Shown here one piece after another: positions 1-8,934 of a DNA stretch of 64,000 bases (positions are counted from its first letter, which is position 1; every line of letters begins with the position of its first letter). The stretch spans positions 124,001-188,000 of the forward strand of contig JAHCAT010000009.1 of assembly GCA_019634735.1 (NCBI GenBank), written 5' to 3'. The notes below the pieces were generated by a model, which made no database searches, was not told the DNA's origin, and was given only the letters and a program-made list of their open reading frames with translations. This stretch comes from Lysobacterales bacterium. Lineage in GTDB: Bacteria > Pseudomonadota > Gammaproteobacteria > Xanthomonadales > UBA2363. The translations under genes and the position numbers were made by a program.

Positions 1-2
1 GC

Positions 3-1025
3 GCCGGCGCGTACACGATCAGCGGCCTGGCCAATGGCGGCTACACGCTGACGCCCAGCCTGTCCGGCTACACCTTCTCGCCGGTCAGCCGCAGCGTCAC
101 GGTCAACGGCGCCAACGTCACCGGCCAGAACTTCACCGGCACCGCTTCCGGCTCCGGTCCGGTCGCGCTCGCCAATGGCGTGCCGGTCAACTCGTCGGTC
201 AACTCCACCACCGCCAACAGCGATTACAAGGAGTTCACCATCGCGGTGCCGGCAGGGGCCAGCAACCTGGTGGTGGCGACCACCAACGCCACCGGCGATG
301 TCGACCTGTACCTGCGCTTCGGGCAGTCCCCGGGCACCGGCACCGGCCAGTGGGACTGCCGCCCGTACCAGAGCAGCGGCAACGAGACCTGCACGGTCGC
401 CAGTCCGCAGGCGGGCACCTACTTCGCCCGTGTCTACGGCTATGCGACCGGCCTGCGTACCTTCACCATCACCGCGAGCTGGACGGCGGGTGGCGGCGGT
501 CCGGTGCAGCGCCTGGCCAACGGCAACTTCGACACCATCACCACCAGCACCAACAGTGCACCGGATGGTTCCTGGTCGCGGGTGGCCTTCAGCGGAACCT
601 CGTTCAATACGCTGCTGGCCGGGCAGAGCAATGCCCACACCGGGGGCAGCTACGCCTACCTGGGGGTCAACAACAGCGCCAGCCAGACGGTCGATTCGGC
701 TGCCGCGTCGATTCCGGCGGCGGCGACCACGGCCACGCTGTCCCTGCATGTCTCCATCGTCACCCAGGAGACCACGACCACGCAGGTCTACGACCGCCTG
801 TTCATCGAACTGGTCGACGCGTCCAACAACCAGGTGCTCCAGACCCTGGCGACGCTGTCCAATCTCGACCGCACCAGCAGCGCCTCGACCTATGTGCAGC
901 GCAGCTACAACGTGGTCGCCCACAAGGGCCGCAACGTGAAGGTGCGGCTGCGCGCCACGACGGACGGCTCCCTGACGACCCAGTTCCGGGTCGACACGGT
1001 CAGCCTGCTCGCTGACGGCGGCTGA
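3..1025 (+). CDS. C-terminal part of a secreted protein with a PPC domain (5' end outside window)
   Basis: The reading frame is open from the first bases, so the gene starts before the window. The first 50 or so codons encode a carboxypeptidase-regulatory-like beta-sandwich ending in GANVTGQNFTGT. A bacterial pre-peptidase C-terminal (PPC) domain follows, with the typical FTIAVPAGASNLVV, DVDLYLRFG and GTYFARVYGY strands, and then a third beta-rich domain of about 180 residues. Such modules sit at the C-terminus of secreted proteases and are often trimmed during maturation. The catalytic domain is not in view, so the enzyme type is inference. It ends at TGA 1023-1025. Confidence 0.85.
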   Translation, partial: AGAYTISGLANGGYTLTPSLSGYTFSPVSRSVTVNGANVTGQNFTGTASGSGPVALANGVPVNSSVNSTTANSDYKEFTIAVPAGASNLVVATTNATGDVDLYLRFGQSPGTGTGQWDCRPYQSSGNETCTVASPQAGTYFARVYGYATGLRTFTITASWTAGGGGPVQRLANGNFDTITTSTNSAPDGSWSRVAFSGTSFNTLLAGQSNAHTGGSYAYLGVNNSASQTVDSAAASIPAAATTATLSLHVSIVTQETTTTQVYDRLFIELVDASNNQVLQTLATLSNLDRTSSASTYVQRSYNVVAHKGRNVKVRLRATTDGSLTTQFRVDTVSLLADGG

Positions 1026-1201
1026 CGGGCGCCCGGCAGGCCGTTGCATGACGGTCTGCCGGGGTGCGTCCCCACGATGACGCCGGCGTGGCGCAAGGAC
1101 CCGTGTCCTTGCGCCACCGCCTGCCGCCGGCCGCCGACGGGGGCGGCACCGGAGCGATCCCGCCTGCCGAACGGGTTGGCCACGGCCGTGGCCGGCGCAG
1201 G

Positions 1202-1792
1202 TCAGGTTCCCGCCCAGCACAGGCACAGGTTGTTCGCCGGCAGGTCGTCGCGGGCGTGGCGTGCCAGCCCGGCGGCGGCGGCGAGGGCATCGATCCGGGC
1301 CAGACGGCGCAGGCCCATGTGCGGCGCGCGCGCCCGCAGGTCAGCGTCGAACGCGAGATTGCTCGCTGCCGGCGTCTCGCCATCGACCAGGAAGGGCCCG
1401 TAGACCACCAGCCTGCGTGGCCCGGCCAGCACGCGCGGCAGCGCGTCGAACAACGCCTCGACTTCGGACCAGGCCATGATGTGCAGGGTGTTCGCCGTGA
1501 ACACCGCATCGGCCTTCAGGTCCGGCCAGGGGCCGGCGACCTCCAGGGCCAGGGGCGGTGGCGTGTTGGGCAGGCCGGCCTCGTCGAGCCAGGTCCGGAT
1601 CCCGGCCAGCTGGCCGGGCCGGTCGCTGGCCTGCCAGGTCACCTGGGGCAGGGCGGCGGCGAAATGCACCGCGTGCTGGCCGGTTCCGCTGCCGATCTCC
1701 AGGACCGTCCGGCAATCGGCGAGGTGCCGTCGCAGCACCGCGAGGATCGGCGCACGGTTGCGTTCGCAGGCAGGGGAGTACGGCTTGTCCAT
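1202..1792 (-). CDS. DUF938-type class I SAM-dependent methyltransferase
   Basis: The 196-residue protein has the SAM-binding motif I VLEIGSGTGQHAVHFA near residue 30, followed by QASDRP, where an acidic residue normally contacts the SAM ribose. HIMAW and VYGPFLVDG later in the chain fit the DUF938 family (Pfam DUF938), which has a methyltransferase fold but no settled substrate. It stands alone on the minus strand and faces a plus-strand cysteine-cluster gene. The length equals that of the family. The fold is clear; the substrate is unknown. Confidence 0.85.
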   Translation of the reverse strand: MDKPYSPACERNRAPILAVLRRHLADCRTVLEIGSGTGQHAVHFAAALPQVTWQASDRPGQLAGIRTWLDEAGLPNTPPPLALEVAGPWPDLKADAVFTANTLHIMAWSEVEALFDALPRVLAGPRRLVVYGPFLVDGETPAASNLAFDADLRARAPHMGLRRLARIDALAAAAGLARHARDDLPANNLCLCWAGT

Positions 1793-2048
1793 GGGCCCGG
1801 CTCAGGGTTCGGGGGGTCAGGCGCGGGGGCACGAATGGGCCGTTGCCGTCCCCCCTGCCGGACGGCCGCCCCATTATCCAGCCCGGAACCGTCATGAGAA
1901 CGCGTGGCGATGTCGTCGATACCGCGCCACAGCGCCGCAGCGCTCAAGGGCGGCGACCGCAGGTGCGGTCTTGTGAAGCATCCGGACTAGAATCCCGCGC
2001 CGTCCGCCGCCAACCTCCGGCCGCCGCCCTCCCACCGCACGAACCCCG

Positions 2049-2408
2049 ATGTCGCATCCTTGCCTGCATTGCGGCGCCTGCTGCGCCCACTTCCGCGTTG
2101 CCTTCCACTGGCTGGAGGCCGATGCCGGGGGCGGTGGCACGGTGCCGGCCGCCCTGGCCGAGCCGTTCGACCGTCATCGCCTGGTCATGCGTGGAACCCA
2201 GGCCAGGCAACCACGCTGTATCGCGCTCTTGGGCGACATCGGTGCAGCCCGCTGCAGCATCTATGAACAGCGCCCCAGCCCGTGCCGGGCCCTGCAACCG
2301 GCCGGGCAGGACGGCGTGCCCAGCCCGCAGTGCGACCGCGCCCGCCGGGCACACGGTCTGCCACCGCTGTCGGACACCGACTGGCAGCCGTCCCCGGGGT
2401 CCGCCTGA
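2049..2408 (+). CDS. YkgJ-type cysteine cluster protein
   Basis: The 119-residue protein opens with CLHCGACCAHFR and later has a cysteine in ARCSIYEQRPSPCRA and another in SPQCDRA. This is the CxxCxxCC plus C(x)nRPxxCR layout of the YkgJ/UPF0153 family, which is thought to bind a metal ion, probably zinc or an Fe-S centre. The function is not known. The start ATG 2049 places the first cluster at the extreme N-terminus, as in family members. It is a single gene with no obvious partner. Confidence 0.85.
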   Translation: MSHPCLHCGACCAHFRVAFHWLEADAGGGGTVPAALAEPFDRHRLVMRGTQARQPRCIALLGDIGAARCSIYEQRPSPCRALQPAGQDGVPSPQCDRARRAHGLPPLSDTDWQPSPGSA

Positions 2409-2640
2409 CGCCGACGCCGCAGGGTCGTGGTCGCCACGGCCGGGAAACGTTCCGGCGCGTTGGCGAGACGGCCGGTCGCGCAGGCGTGCGTGCGCGCCGG
2501 GACCCGTGCGCCAATGCGCAGATGCCGGGGTCGTGTCGGGCTAGGTTCGCCCCCTTGGGGTCGCGGGCATCGCCGGGATCCGGCGTTCGCTGGGTCGGGT
2601 TCCCGCCAGGCCCCTGCATGACGGGCTGAGGAGCAGGCGC

Positions 2641-2769
2641 ATGAAATCCAGGACGAAAAGAGTCGACGCCGTGCCGTTCCGGGCGCCGCCGCGCGTCCCG
2701 TCGTGGTCGGGCGGCGGCCGGCCCAGGCTGGCGTTGCTGGTCGCCCTGCTGGTTCTTGCGGTCGGCTGA
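2641..2769 (+). CDS. Possible 42-residue single-pass membrane peptide
   Basis: A short frame begins at ATG 2641, with GAGGAG about 6 to 11 bases upstream. It encodes a basic, proline-rich N-terminal half and then a hydrophobic run LALLVALLVLAVG up to the stop at 2767. It fills part of the 371-bp gap between the YkgJ-type gene and the convergent SDR gene. No family is recognised. In GC-rich DNA short frames of this kind arise by chance, so this is a weak call resting on the SD-like sequence and the membrane segment. Confidence 0.25.
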   Translation: MKSRTKRVDAVPFRAPPRVPSWSGGGRPRLALLVALLVLAVG

Positions 2770-2779
2770 GCGGCGCCGC

Positions 2780-3580
2780 TCACCAGGGAATCGGGCGCCC
2801 GTCCCAGGCCAGGAAACTGCCGCTGTCGGCGGGCGACACATTCGCGATCACCGCCAGAAGGTGCCCGGCCGCCTGCGTCGGAGAGATCACTTGCGTGGGC
2901 CCCAGGCCGGCCCGGAAGGGCTGCGAGAGGGCCGTGTCGACCGTGCCCGGGTGCAGCAGCAGGCAGGCAGCGGCGGGATTCAGCCGCCGCAGCTCGATCG
3001 CGAAGCTGCGCATCAGCTGGTTCTGGGCGGCCTTGGCGGCCCGGTAGGCGTACCAGCCGCCCAGGCGGTTGTCGCCGATCGATCCGACCCTTGCCGACAG
3101 CGAGGCGAACACCGCCGGTTCGCCGTGACGCAGCAGTGGCAGCAGCGCCTGGGCGAGCAGCACCGGTGCGAAGGCGTTGACCGCGAAAACCGCCTGCAGG
3201 GCCTCCAGGCGAAGCTGGGCGAGCGCCTTCTCGGGGCGCACGCCCGGTCCGTGCAGCAGGCCGGCAGCGTTGATCACCAGGTCCAGGCCGCCGCCGGCCA
3301 GTTCCCCGGCCCGGGTCGCAAGCCCGGCCAGTTCCCCGGGGTCGGTCAGGTCGCAGGCCAGGCTGTGCCGGCCAGGGAGGTCCGGCCGCGGCAGGGCGGG
3401 CTGCCTGCGGCCGCCGACCGCCAACAGCACGGCAACGCCGGGGTCGGCATCCAGCGCCGCGACCAGGGCACCGCCCACACCGCCGCTGGCGCCGGTCACC
3501 AGGACCCGGGCAGGCCTGCCCAGTCCCGCCACCGGCGGCCCGGTGCGGTGCCGATGCGCTGTGTCAGGCGATGGCGACAT
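2780..3580 (-). CDS. Short-chain dehydrogenase/reductase
   Basis: The 266-residue protein has the Rossmann TGASGGVGGAL nucleotide-binding motif, a DLTDP strand, the NAAGLL motif, and catalytic Ser (ASLSARVGS) with Tyr-x3-Lys (YRAAK). It is a classical SDR, resembling the CsgA/'cell-cell signalling' branch in its SARVGSIGDN stretch. The cofactor and substrate are not shown. A longer frame reaches 3646, but the ATG at 3580 leaves a normal N-terminus before the first beta strand. It diverges from the glycosyltransferase gene starting at 3670. Confidence 0.8.
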   Translation of the reverse strand: MSPSPDTAHRHRTGPPVAGLGRPARVLVTGASGGVGGALVAALDADPGVAVLLAVGGRRQPALPRPDLPGRHSLACDLTDPGELAGLATRAGELAGGGLDLVINAAGLLHGPGVRPEKALAQLRLEALQAVFAVNAFAPVLLAQALLPLLRHGEPAVFASLSARVGSIGDNRLGGWYAYRAAKAAQNQLMRSFAIELRRLNPAAACLLLHPGTVDTALSQPFRAGLGPTQVISPTQAAGHLLAVIANVSPADSGSFLAWDGRPIPW

Positions 3581-3669
3581 GCGCCGATGGTCGGCGACGC
3601 GTCCTGAAGCCGGCGCGAAGGGTCGCTCGCTGTCGCATTGCCGCAATCAACGTCCGCCAGCCTTGGCAG

Positions 3670-4848
3670 GTGGACATCCTGATGCTCTCGGACGTGTACT
3701 TTCCCCGGGTCAACGGCGTGTCGTCCTCGATCCGGTCGTTCGCCCGCGAACTGGTCCGGCTGGGCCATGCCGTCACCCTGGTCGCGCCCGGCTACGACGC
3801 GCCCGGACAGTCCGAGCCCTTCCAGGTGCTGCGCCTGCCGGGCCGCCCGGTACCGTTCGATCCCGAGGACCGCCTGATCTCCGGCAACGCCGTGCGCACC
3901 GCCGCGGCGCAGCTGGCGGCTCGGCGTTGGGACGTGATCCACGTGCATACCCCATTCCGCGCCCATGCCCTCGCTTTGCGGGTGGCAAGGCGAACCGGCC
4001 GTCCCCTGGTGGCCTCGTACCACACCTGGTTCGAGCAGTACGCGCGGCATTACCTGCCCTGGTTGCCGGGGCGCCTGCTGCGGGCCGGCGCCAGGGCGCT
4101 GTCGAGGCGCCACTGCCGGGTGCTCGACCATCTGGTCGTGCCGACCGGGGAGATGGCCGGCGTGCTGGCCGGCTATGGCATCTCGACACCGCTCACCGTG
4201 CTCCCGACCGGCCTGGATCTCACCGAGTTCAAGGGCGGCGACGGCGCGGCTTTCCGCGCGCGCCACGGCATCCCCGCCGACCGGCCTGTGCTGGTCACGG
4301 TCAGCCGGCTGGCCGCGGAGAAGAACATCGGCCTGCTGCTGGATGTCACCCACAGGCTGCAACGCGCGCATCCCGGCCTGTTGCTGCTGGTCGCCGGCGA
4401 AGGGCCGGATGCGCGTCGCCTGCGCCAGCGTGTCGCCGAACTGGGGCTTGGCGAACAGGTGCGCTTCTTCGGCAACCTCGACCGGCGCACCGAGTTGCTG
4501 GACTGCTACCGCGCCGGGGATGCCTTCGTGTTCGCCTCGCCGACCGAGACCCAGGGGCTGGTGCTGATCGAGGCGCTGGCGCTGGGCGTGCCGGTGGTCT
4601 CCACTGCCGTGATGGGCACCGCAGCGGTCCTCGCCGGCGCGTCCGGCGCCGTGGTCGCGCCCGAGGATCCGGCAGGCTTCGCCGACGCCGTCGACCGCCT
4701 GCTGCGCGACCCGGTGCGCAGGTCGGCGCTCGCCCAGGCCGGGCCCCAGGATGCGGCCCGCTGGTCCGCGCCTGTCCTGACACGCCGGCTCGAGGACCTG
4801 TACGCGACACTTGCGGCGACCCGCGCGTCGCCGCTGGCGCTGGCCTGA
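3670..4848 (+). CDS. GT4-family glycosyltransferase (mannosyltransferase-like)
   Basis: The protein of about 392 residues begins DILMLSDVYFPRVNGVSSSI, the donor-side loop seen in GT4 enzymes such as PimB/MgtA and sulfoquinovosyl transferases. It has HVHTPF, the PTG(L/V)D nucleotide-sugar motif (VLPTGLDLTEF), VSRLAAEKNIGLLL, and the catalytic E-x7-E at ETQGLVLIE near the C-terminus. It likely transfers a hexose from a GDP or UDP sugar to a lipid or polysaccharide. The frame is open to 3571. The GTG at 3670, or the ATG at 3682, fits homologues because the upstream residues are not family-like. Confidence 0.85.
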   Translation: MDILMLSDVYFPRVNGVSSSIRSFARELVRLGHAVTLVAPGYDAPGQSEPFQVLRLPGRPVPFDPEDRLISGNAVRTAAAQLAARRWDVIHVHTPFRAHALALRVARRTGRPLVASYHTWFEQYARHYLPWLPGRLLRAGARALSRRHCRVLDHLVVPTGEMAGVLAGYGISTPLTVLPTGLDLTEFKGGDGAAFRARHGIPADRPVLVTVSRLAAEKNIGLLLDVTHRLQRAHPGLLLLVAGEGPDARRLRQRVAELGLGEQVRFFGNLDRRTELLDCYRAGDAFVFASPTETQGLVLIEALALGVPVVSTAVMGTAAVLAGASGAVVAPEDPAGFADAVDRLLRDPVRRSALAQAGPQDAARWSAPVLTRRLEDLYATLAATRASPLALA

Positions 4849-5053
4849 GCGACGGCTACACTGGTTCGGCGGTGTGCTGCCCGGGAGGGATCGGGGCGGG
4901 CAGGCCGCAGTGCCGCTTCGCGCGCAGCGGGCACGGACCGCCGCAGGCGGGCCTGCGTCCGCCACGGCGGCCGGCCCGTCGACCGGCTCCGTCCGGTCTG
5001 GCCGGGAACGGCCACGGCACACTCTGTGTTCGCCACCAACCGGGAGGACCACC

Positions 5054-6667
5054 ATGGCCGCAGCCCGCACTCCGCTGTTCCGCATCCTTCGTCGCGTCCT
5101 GGCCACGGCGCGCGCCGTCGAATCCGGCGGCGCACCTGCAGACGAAATCATCGACGCCTTGGCCGCGCAACGCCGGGGCCGGACCCGCCGCGACTTCCTC
5201 CGGCAGTCCGGCCTTGCCGTGGGCGGCCTGGCCCTGGCTGCCTGCATGCCGCGCCCGCTGGCCCCTGTGCTGCCCGCGCCCGTGCACGGCGCTCGCGAAG
5301 TGGCCATCGTCGGTGCCGGCATCGCCGGCCTGACCGCCGCCTGGCGTCTGCGCCAGGCGGGCGTGCCGGTGCGCCTCTACGAAGCCGGGAACCGAATCGG
5401 TGGCCGCATGTACAGCCTGCGCGACCATTTCCCGGAGGGTCAGGTCGTGGAGCTGGGCGGCGAGCTGATCGACACCGGGCACGTCCGCATCCAGGCGCTG
5501 TGCGCCGAGTTCGGCCTGGCCCTGGACGACCTGCCCGCCGATGGCGCAGAGTTGCATCAGGAGGTCTGGTGGTTCGAGGGCCAGCGCCGCAGCGAGCACG
5601 AGCTGGTCGCGGCGATGGCGCCGCTGGCCCGCGCCCTGGCGCGCGACCAGGCGCGGTTGCCCGACGACGACATCACCTGGCGCGACGACCAGGGCCTGGC
5701 CGACCTGGACCGCACGCCGCTTTCGCAATGGCTGGACGCGGCCGGACTGGACGGCTGGCTGCGGCGGCTGGTGGATGTCGCCTACACCACCGAGATGGGC
5801 GCCGAACCGGACCGCCAGTCGGCGCTCAACCTGATCGACTTCATGGCCATCGAGGACGACCGGTTCAGCATCTTCGGCGAGAGCGACGAGCGCTTCCACG
5901 TGCGTGGCGGCAACGACCTCGTGGTGCATGCCCTGGCCGCACGGCTTGCCGACGCCATCGAGACGGGCGTCGCGCTGGAGTCCGTGCGCGAAGGCAGCGA
6001 CGGCGGCGTGGTGCTGGGCCTGCGCCAGGACGGCCAGGCCAGTCGCGAGGTCGCCGCCGACCTGGTGATCCTGGCCTTGCCGTTCACCACCTTGCGGCGG
6101 GTTCGCATCGACCTGCCGATGATGCCGGCCAAGCGCCGCGCCATCGCCGAGCTGGGCTACGGCGACAATGCCAAGCTGATGATCGGCTTCGACCGTCGGG
6201 TCTGGCGCGAGCACGGCAGCAACGGCAGCACCTTCACCGACCTGGCCCTGCAGAGCACCTGGGAGACCAGCCGCGCCCAGCCCGGCCGGCACGGCATCCT
6301 CACCAACTTCACCGGCGGCGCCCATGCCCGCTCGATCGGCCGTGGGCCGGTGGCGGCGCTGGCGCAGTCGGTGGCAGCCGACCTCGACCGGATCTTCCCG
6401 GGGGCGGCGGCCGCCCACGCAGGGCAGAAGGCGGTGCGTTTCCACTGGCCGTCGCAGCCCTGGGTACAGGCCAGCTACGCATGCTACGGGCCGGGCCAGT
6501 GGACCACGCTGCGCGGCGCCGCCGGCGAACCGGCCGGGCGGCTGCACTTCGCCGGCGAGCACTGCGCGCTGGACAACCAGGGCTTCATGGAAGGCGGCTG
6601 CGAAACTGGCGAGTGGGCCGCCGCCCAGGTGCTGGAGCGCCTTGGGGTGCGGGCGCGTGCGGCCTGA
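5054..6667 (+). CDS. Tat-exported flavin-containing amine oxidase-like lipoprotein
   Basis: This is a 537-residue FAD oxidoreductase. Residues around 50-70 contain a twin-arginine motif (TRRDFLRQSG), a hydrophobic stretch and LAAC, a lipobox-like cleavage site, so the enzyme is probably folded in the cytoplasm, exported by Tat and lipidated. The FAD-binding VAIVGAGIAGLTAAWRL and GGRMYS motifs follow, and the C-terminus has AGEHCALDNQGFMEGG, typical of the monoamine oxidase/phytoene desaturase family. ATG 5054 is preceded by GGGAGGA. The substrate is unknown. A long heptad repeat begins just after the stop. Confidence 0.85.
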   Translation: MAAARTPLFRILRRVLATARAVESGGAPADEIIDALAAQRRGRTRRDFLRQSGLAVGGLALAACMPRPLAPVLPAPVHGAREVAIVGAGIAGLTAAWRLRQAGVPVRLYEAGNRIGGRMYSLRDHFPEGQVVELGGELIDTGHVRIQALCAEFGLALDDLPADGAELHQEVWWFEGQRRSEHELVAAMAPLARALARDQARLPDDDITWRDDQGLADLDRTPLSQWLDAAGLDGWLRRLVDVAYTTEMGAEPDRQSALNLIDFMAIEDDRFSIFGESDERFHVRGGNDLVVHALAARLADAIETGVALESVREGSDGGVVLGLRQDGQASREVAADLVILALPFTTLRRVRIDLPMMPAKRRAIAELGYGDNAKLMIGFDRRVWREHGSNGSTFTDLALQSTWETSRAQPGRHGILTNFTGGAHARSIGRGPVAALAQSVAADLDRIFPGAAAAHAGQKAVRFHWPSQPWVQASYACYGPGQWTTLRGAAGEPAGRLHFAGEHCALDNQGFMEGGCETGEWAAAQVLERLGVRARAA

Positions 6668-6670
6668 CGG

Positions 6671-6810
6671 AGCGGGGAGCGGGGACCGGGGAGCGGGGAC
6701 CGGGGACCAGGGACCAGGGACCGGGGACCAGGGACCAGGGACGAGGGACGAGGGACGAGGGGCCAGGGACGAGGGGCCAGGGACGAGGGGGCAGGGGCCA
6801 GGGGCCGGGT
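6671..6810. repeat. 20-unit heptanucleotide tandem array
   Basis: Twenty consecutive 7-bp units fill the gap between the amine oxidase and the serine hydrolase. Units change stepwise along the array: AGCGGGG and ACCGGGG first, then ACCAGGG, then ACGAGGG and GCCAGGG. Every unit keeps the ..GGG core, so the plus strand is very G-rich and could form G-quadruplexes. A related four-unit array (GGGACTC, GGGATCC) occurs near 20050. Dispersed heptads of this type are common in Xanthomonadales intergenic DNA. Confidence 0.9.
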
Positions 6811-6863
6811 TCGTGGCTTCGGGAGGGCCGGGCGATCGGGCACGATCGCGTTCGTTTCGGAAC

Positions 6864-8864
6864 CTAGAGCTGCATGCCCAGCAGGTTCCAGCGCCACAGC
6901 AGCCAGGTGGCGAGCGCCAGCACCGCCAGGCCGAGCAGGTGGCCGAGGCGGGCACTGGCCCGCCAGCGGCTGCGCAGCACCGCGGGCAGGGCAAGCAGCT
7001 CGAGCACGGTGGTCGCCGCCGCCACCGACAAGGCCAGCAGGGCCCACCAGGCCTGGCCGGTCGGCCAGTCGAACACCAGCGAATTGCCGCGTCCGGCCAG
7101 ATCAAGGCCGGCGCGGACCGCAAGGACCACGGCGACCAGCCAGGCCAGCGCCCCGAAGGTACGCAGCAGGCGCACGGGCGCCAGCCCGGGCCGCGTCGGC
7201 TGCCGGCGCCGGCTGGCGCGCCGGAGGCTGCCGGCCAGGCGGGTGGCCGCGACCAGGGCCGCCAGCGCCAGCACGCCGGCCAGCACACCCGACCGGTCCC
7301 AGAAGCCGACCCGCTCGTGGCGCTGGATGCCGGGACTGACCACGAAGCCGGTGGCGCGGCCGTCGCTGCCGACCTCGAACACGACCCGCAGGTTGCCCCG
7401 GTCCTGGCGGAACACCGAGCCCTGCTCGGGCAACAACCGCAGGGTCTGGCTGCCCATGCGCAGGCGCAAGCCGCCGCCGCCGTCGGCGTCGACCCGGGCA
7501 TCGCCGGACAGCTTCATCACCGCCGACTCCGCACGCGTGTACGCCCGGCGGTTGCCCCGGTAGTCGCCGAGGTAGCGCGTCAGGGCGGCGGCGTCGCTTG
7601 CCGGCGCCAGCGATGCCGGTCGGGCCAGCGGCTGGACGTGCTCGACGATGGCGCGCACCACGTCGGTCACGGCGCCCCTGGCGTTGCCGCTGTTGGCGCT
7701 GACGAAAATTCCCAGGTCCAGTTCGGGCAGCAGGGCCATCGCGGTCATGAAGTACAAGGTGGCGCCGCCATGGCCGTAGGCCGGGACGGCGCCGAAGCGC
7801 TCGCTCAGGAAACCGTGCAGCACCGGCGGCGCGCCCGTGGCGTTGACGAACAGCGGTTCGCGCATGCCTGCCGCGATGCCGGGGGGCAGGATGCGCACGC
7901 CGTCCAGCTCGCCGTCGCGCAGGTGCACGCGCATCCAGCGCGCCATGTCGGCCGCGCTGGACGAGGCGGCGCCCGCGGCGGCGCCGTGGCTGACGAACTC
8001 GAAGCCGCGCGGGGAGGCGATGCTGCCGGCCATCTCGAAACCGGTGGCGAGGCGCGCCGCCAGCCGCGGATCGATGCGGCGCGGGTTGCCCTCGGGCAGC
8101 GGCTCGCGGAAGGTGGTCGAGGCCATGCCCAGCGGGCCGGTCAGGCGCTGCTCGACGTAGTCTTCGAAGGGCATGCCGGCGACCTGGGCGATCAGCGCGC
8201 CGAGCAGGGCGACCCCGTAGTTGGAATACACCGCCGCGGTGTCGGGTGCGCGCACCCGGGCCGGCCGGTGCCGCTGCAGGTAGTCGGCCGGGGCGAGCAC
8301 GGCAGCGGCCTCACGTTCGAACAGGTGGCCCAGCGCGGTATCCTCGAAGCCCGCGGTGTGGCTGAGCAGGTGACGCACCCGGATCGGCTCGGCCCAGCCG
8401 TGGTCGGGGATCCGCAGGGCGTCGGGCAGATGTCCGTTGACCGGGTCGTCCAGGCCGATCCGGCCCTCGGCGACCAGTTGCATGGCGGCGGTGTAGGCGA
8501 AGGTCTTGCTCACCGAGCCGATCCGGAACAGGCTGGCCTCGCCATCGGCCGGGCGTTCCGGGTCCACGCCGGCGCGGCCCCAGCCACGCACCAGGCGCAC
8601 CCGGTCGTCCTGCACCACGCTGACCACGATGCCTTCCAGCGGCGTCCGCAGGCGCAGGCCTTCGACCAGGCCATCGACGAAATCGCCCAGCTGCCGGTCC
8701 GCCAGCCGCTGCGCATCGGTGATGGCCACGGCGGATGCCGGCTCGCCTGCCACCTCAGCGGCGGGGAGGGTTGCGGGCGCCTGCGCGGCAGCGAGGAAAC
8801 TCGCGCCGGCCGCGCATGCCGCGGCCAGGGCGAACACCAGACCGCGGACGGATGTGTGGGTCAT
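6864..8864 (-). CDS. Serine hydrolase (beta-lactamase/class C type) with C-terminal membrane segments
   Basis: The 666-residue protein has a signal peptide (about residues 1-28), the class C serine motif S117-V-S-K120, the Tyr-Ser-Asn motif at 213-215, and HGGATLYF as the third active-site element. These mark the beta-lactamase/DD-peptidase/esterase superfamily. The last 170 or so residues add three to four hydrophobic helices, giving a periplasmic enzyme tethered to the inner membrane. The ATG at 8864 has GGGAGA upstream on the minus strand. The substrate could be a peptide, ester or muropeptide; it is not a proven beta-lactamase. Confidence 0.85.
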   Translation of the reverse strand: MTHTSVRGLVFALAAACAAGASFLAAAQAPATLPAAEVAGEPASAVAITDAQRLADRQLGDFVDGLVEGLRLRTPLEGIVVSVVQDDRVRLVRGWGRAGVDPERPADGEASLFRIGSVSKTFAYTAAMQLVAEGRIGLDDPVNGHLPDALRIPDHGWAEPIRVRHLLSHTAGFEDTALGHLFEREAAAVLAPADYLQRHRPARVRAPDTAAVYSNYGVALLGALIAQVAGMPFEDYVEQRLTGPLGMASTTFREPLPEGNPRRIDPRLAARLATGFEMAGSIASPRGFEFVSHGAAAGAASSSAADMARWMRVHLRDGELDGVRILPPGIAAGMREPLFVNATGAPPVLHGFLSERFGAVPAYGHGGATLYFMTAMALLPELDLGIFVSANSGNARGAVTDVVRAIVEHVQPLARPASLAPASDAAALTRYLGDYRGNRRAYTRAESAVMKLSGDARVDADGGGGLRLRMGSQTLRLLPEQGSVFRQDRGNLRVVFEVGSDGRATGFVVSPGIQRHERVGFWDRSGVLAGVLALAALVAATRLAGSLRRASRRRQPTRPGLAPVRLLRTFGALAWLVAVVLAVRAGLDLAGRGNSLVFDWPTGQAWWALLALSVAAATTVLELLALPAVLRSRWRASARLGHLLGLAVLALATWLLWRWNLLGMQL

Positions 8865-8934
8865 CGCGACTCTCCCTGCAGGCGCGGCGAGTTTAGCCGC
8901 CGCGCGCGGATCCGGACGTGCCGCAGTGCCCGGT

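Noticed and set aside
4856-7501. Very long minus-strand frame (881 codons) opposite the amine oxidase gene
   Set aside because: It is the antisense shadow of a GC-rich gene: composition is Ala/Gly/Arg/Gln, no domain is recognisable, and the plus strand clearly encodes the FAD enzyme.
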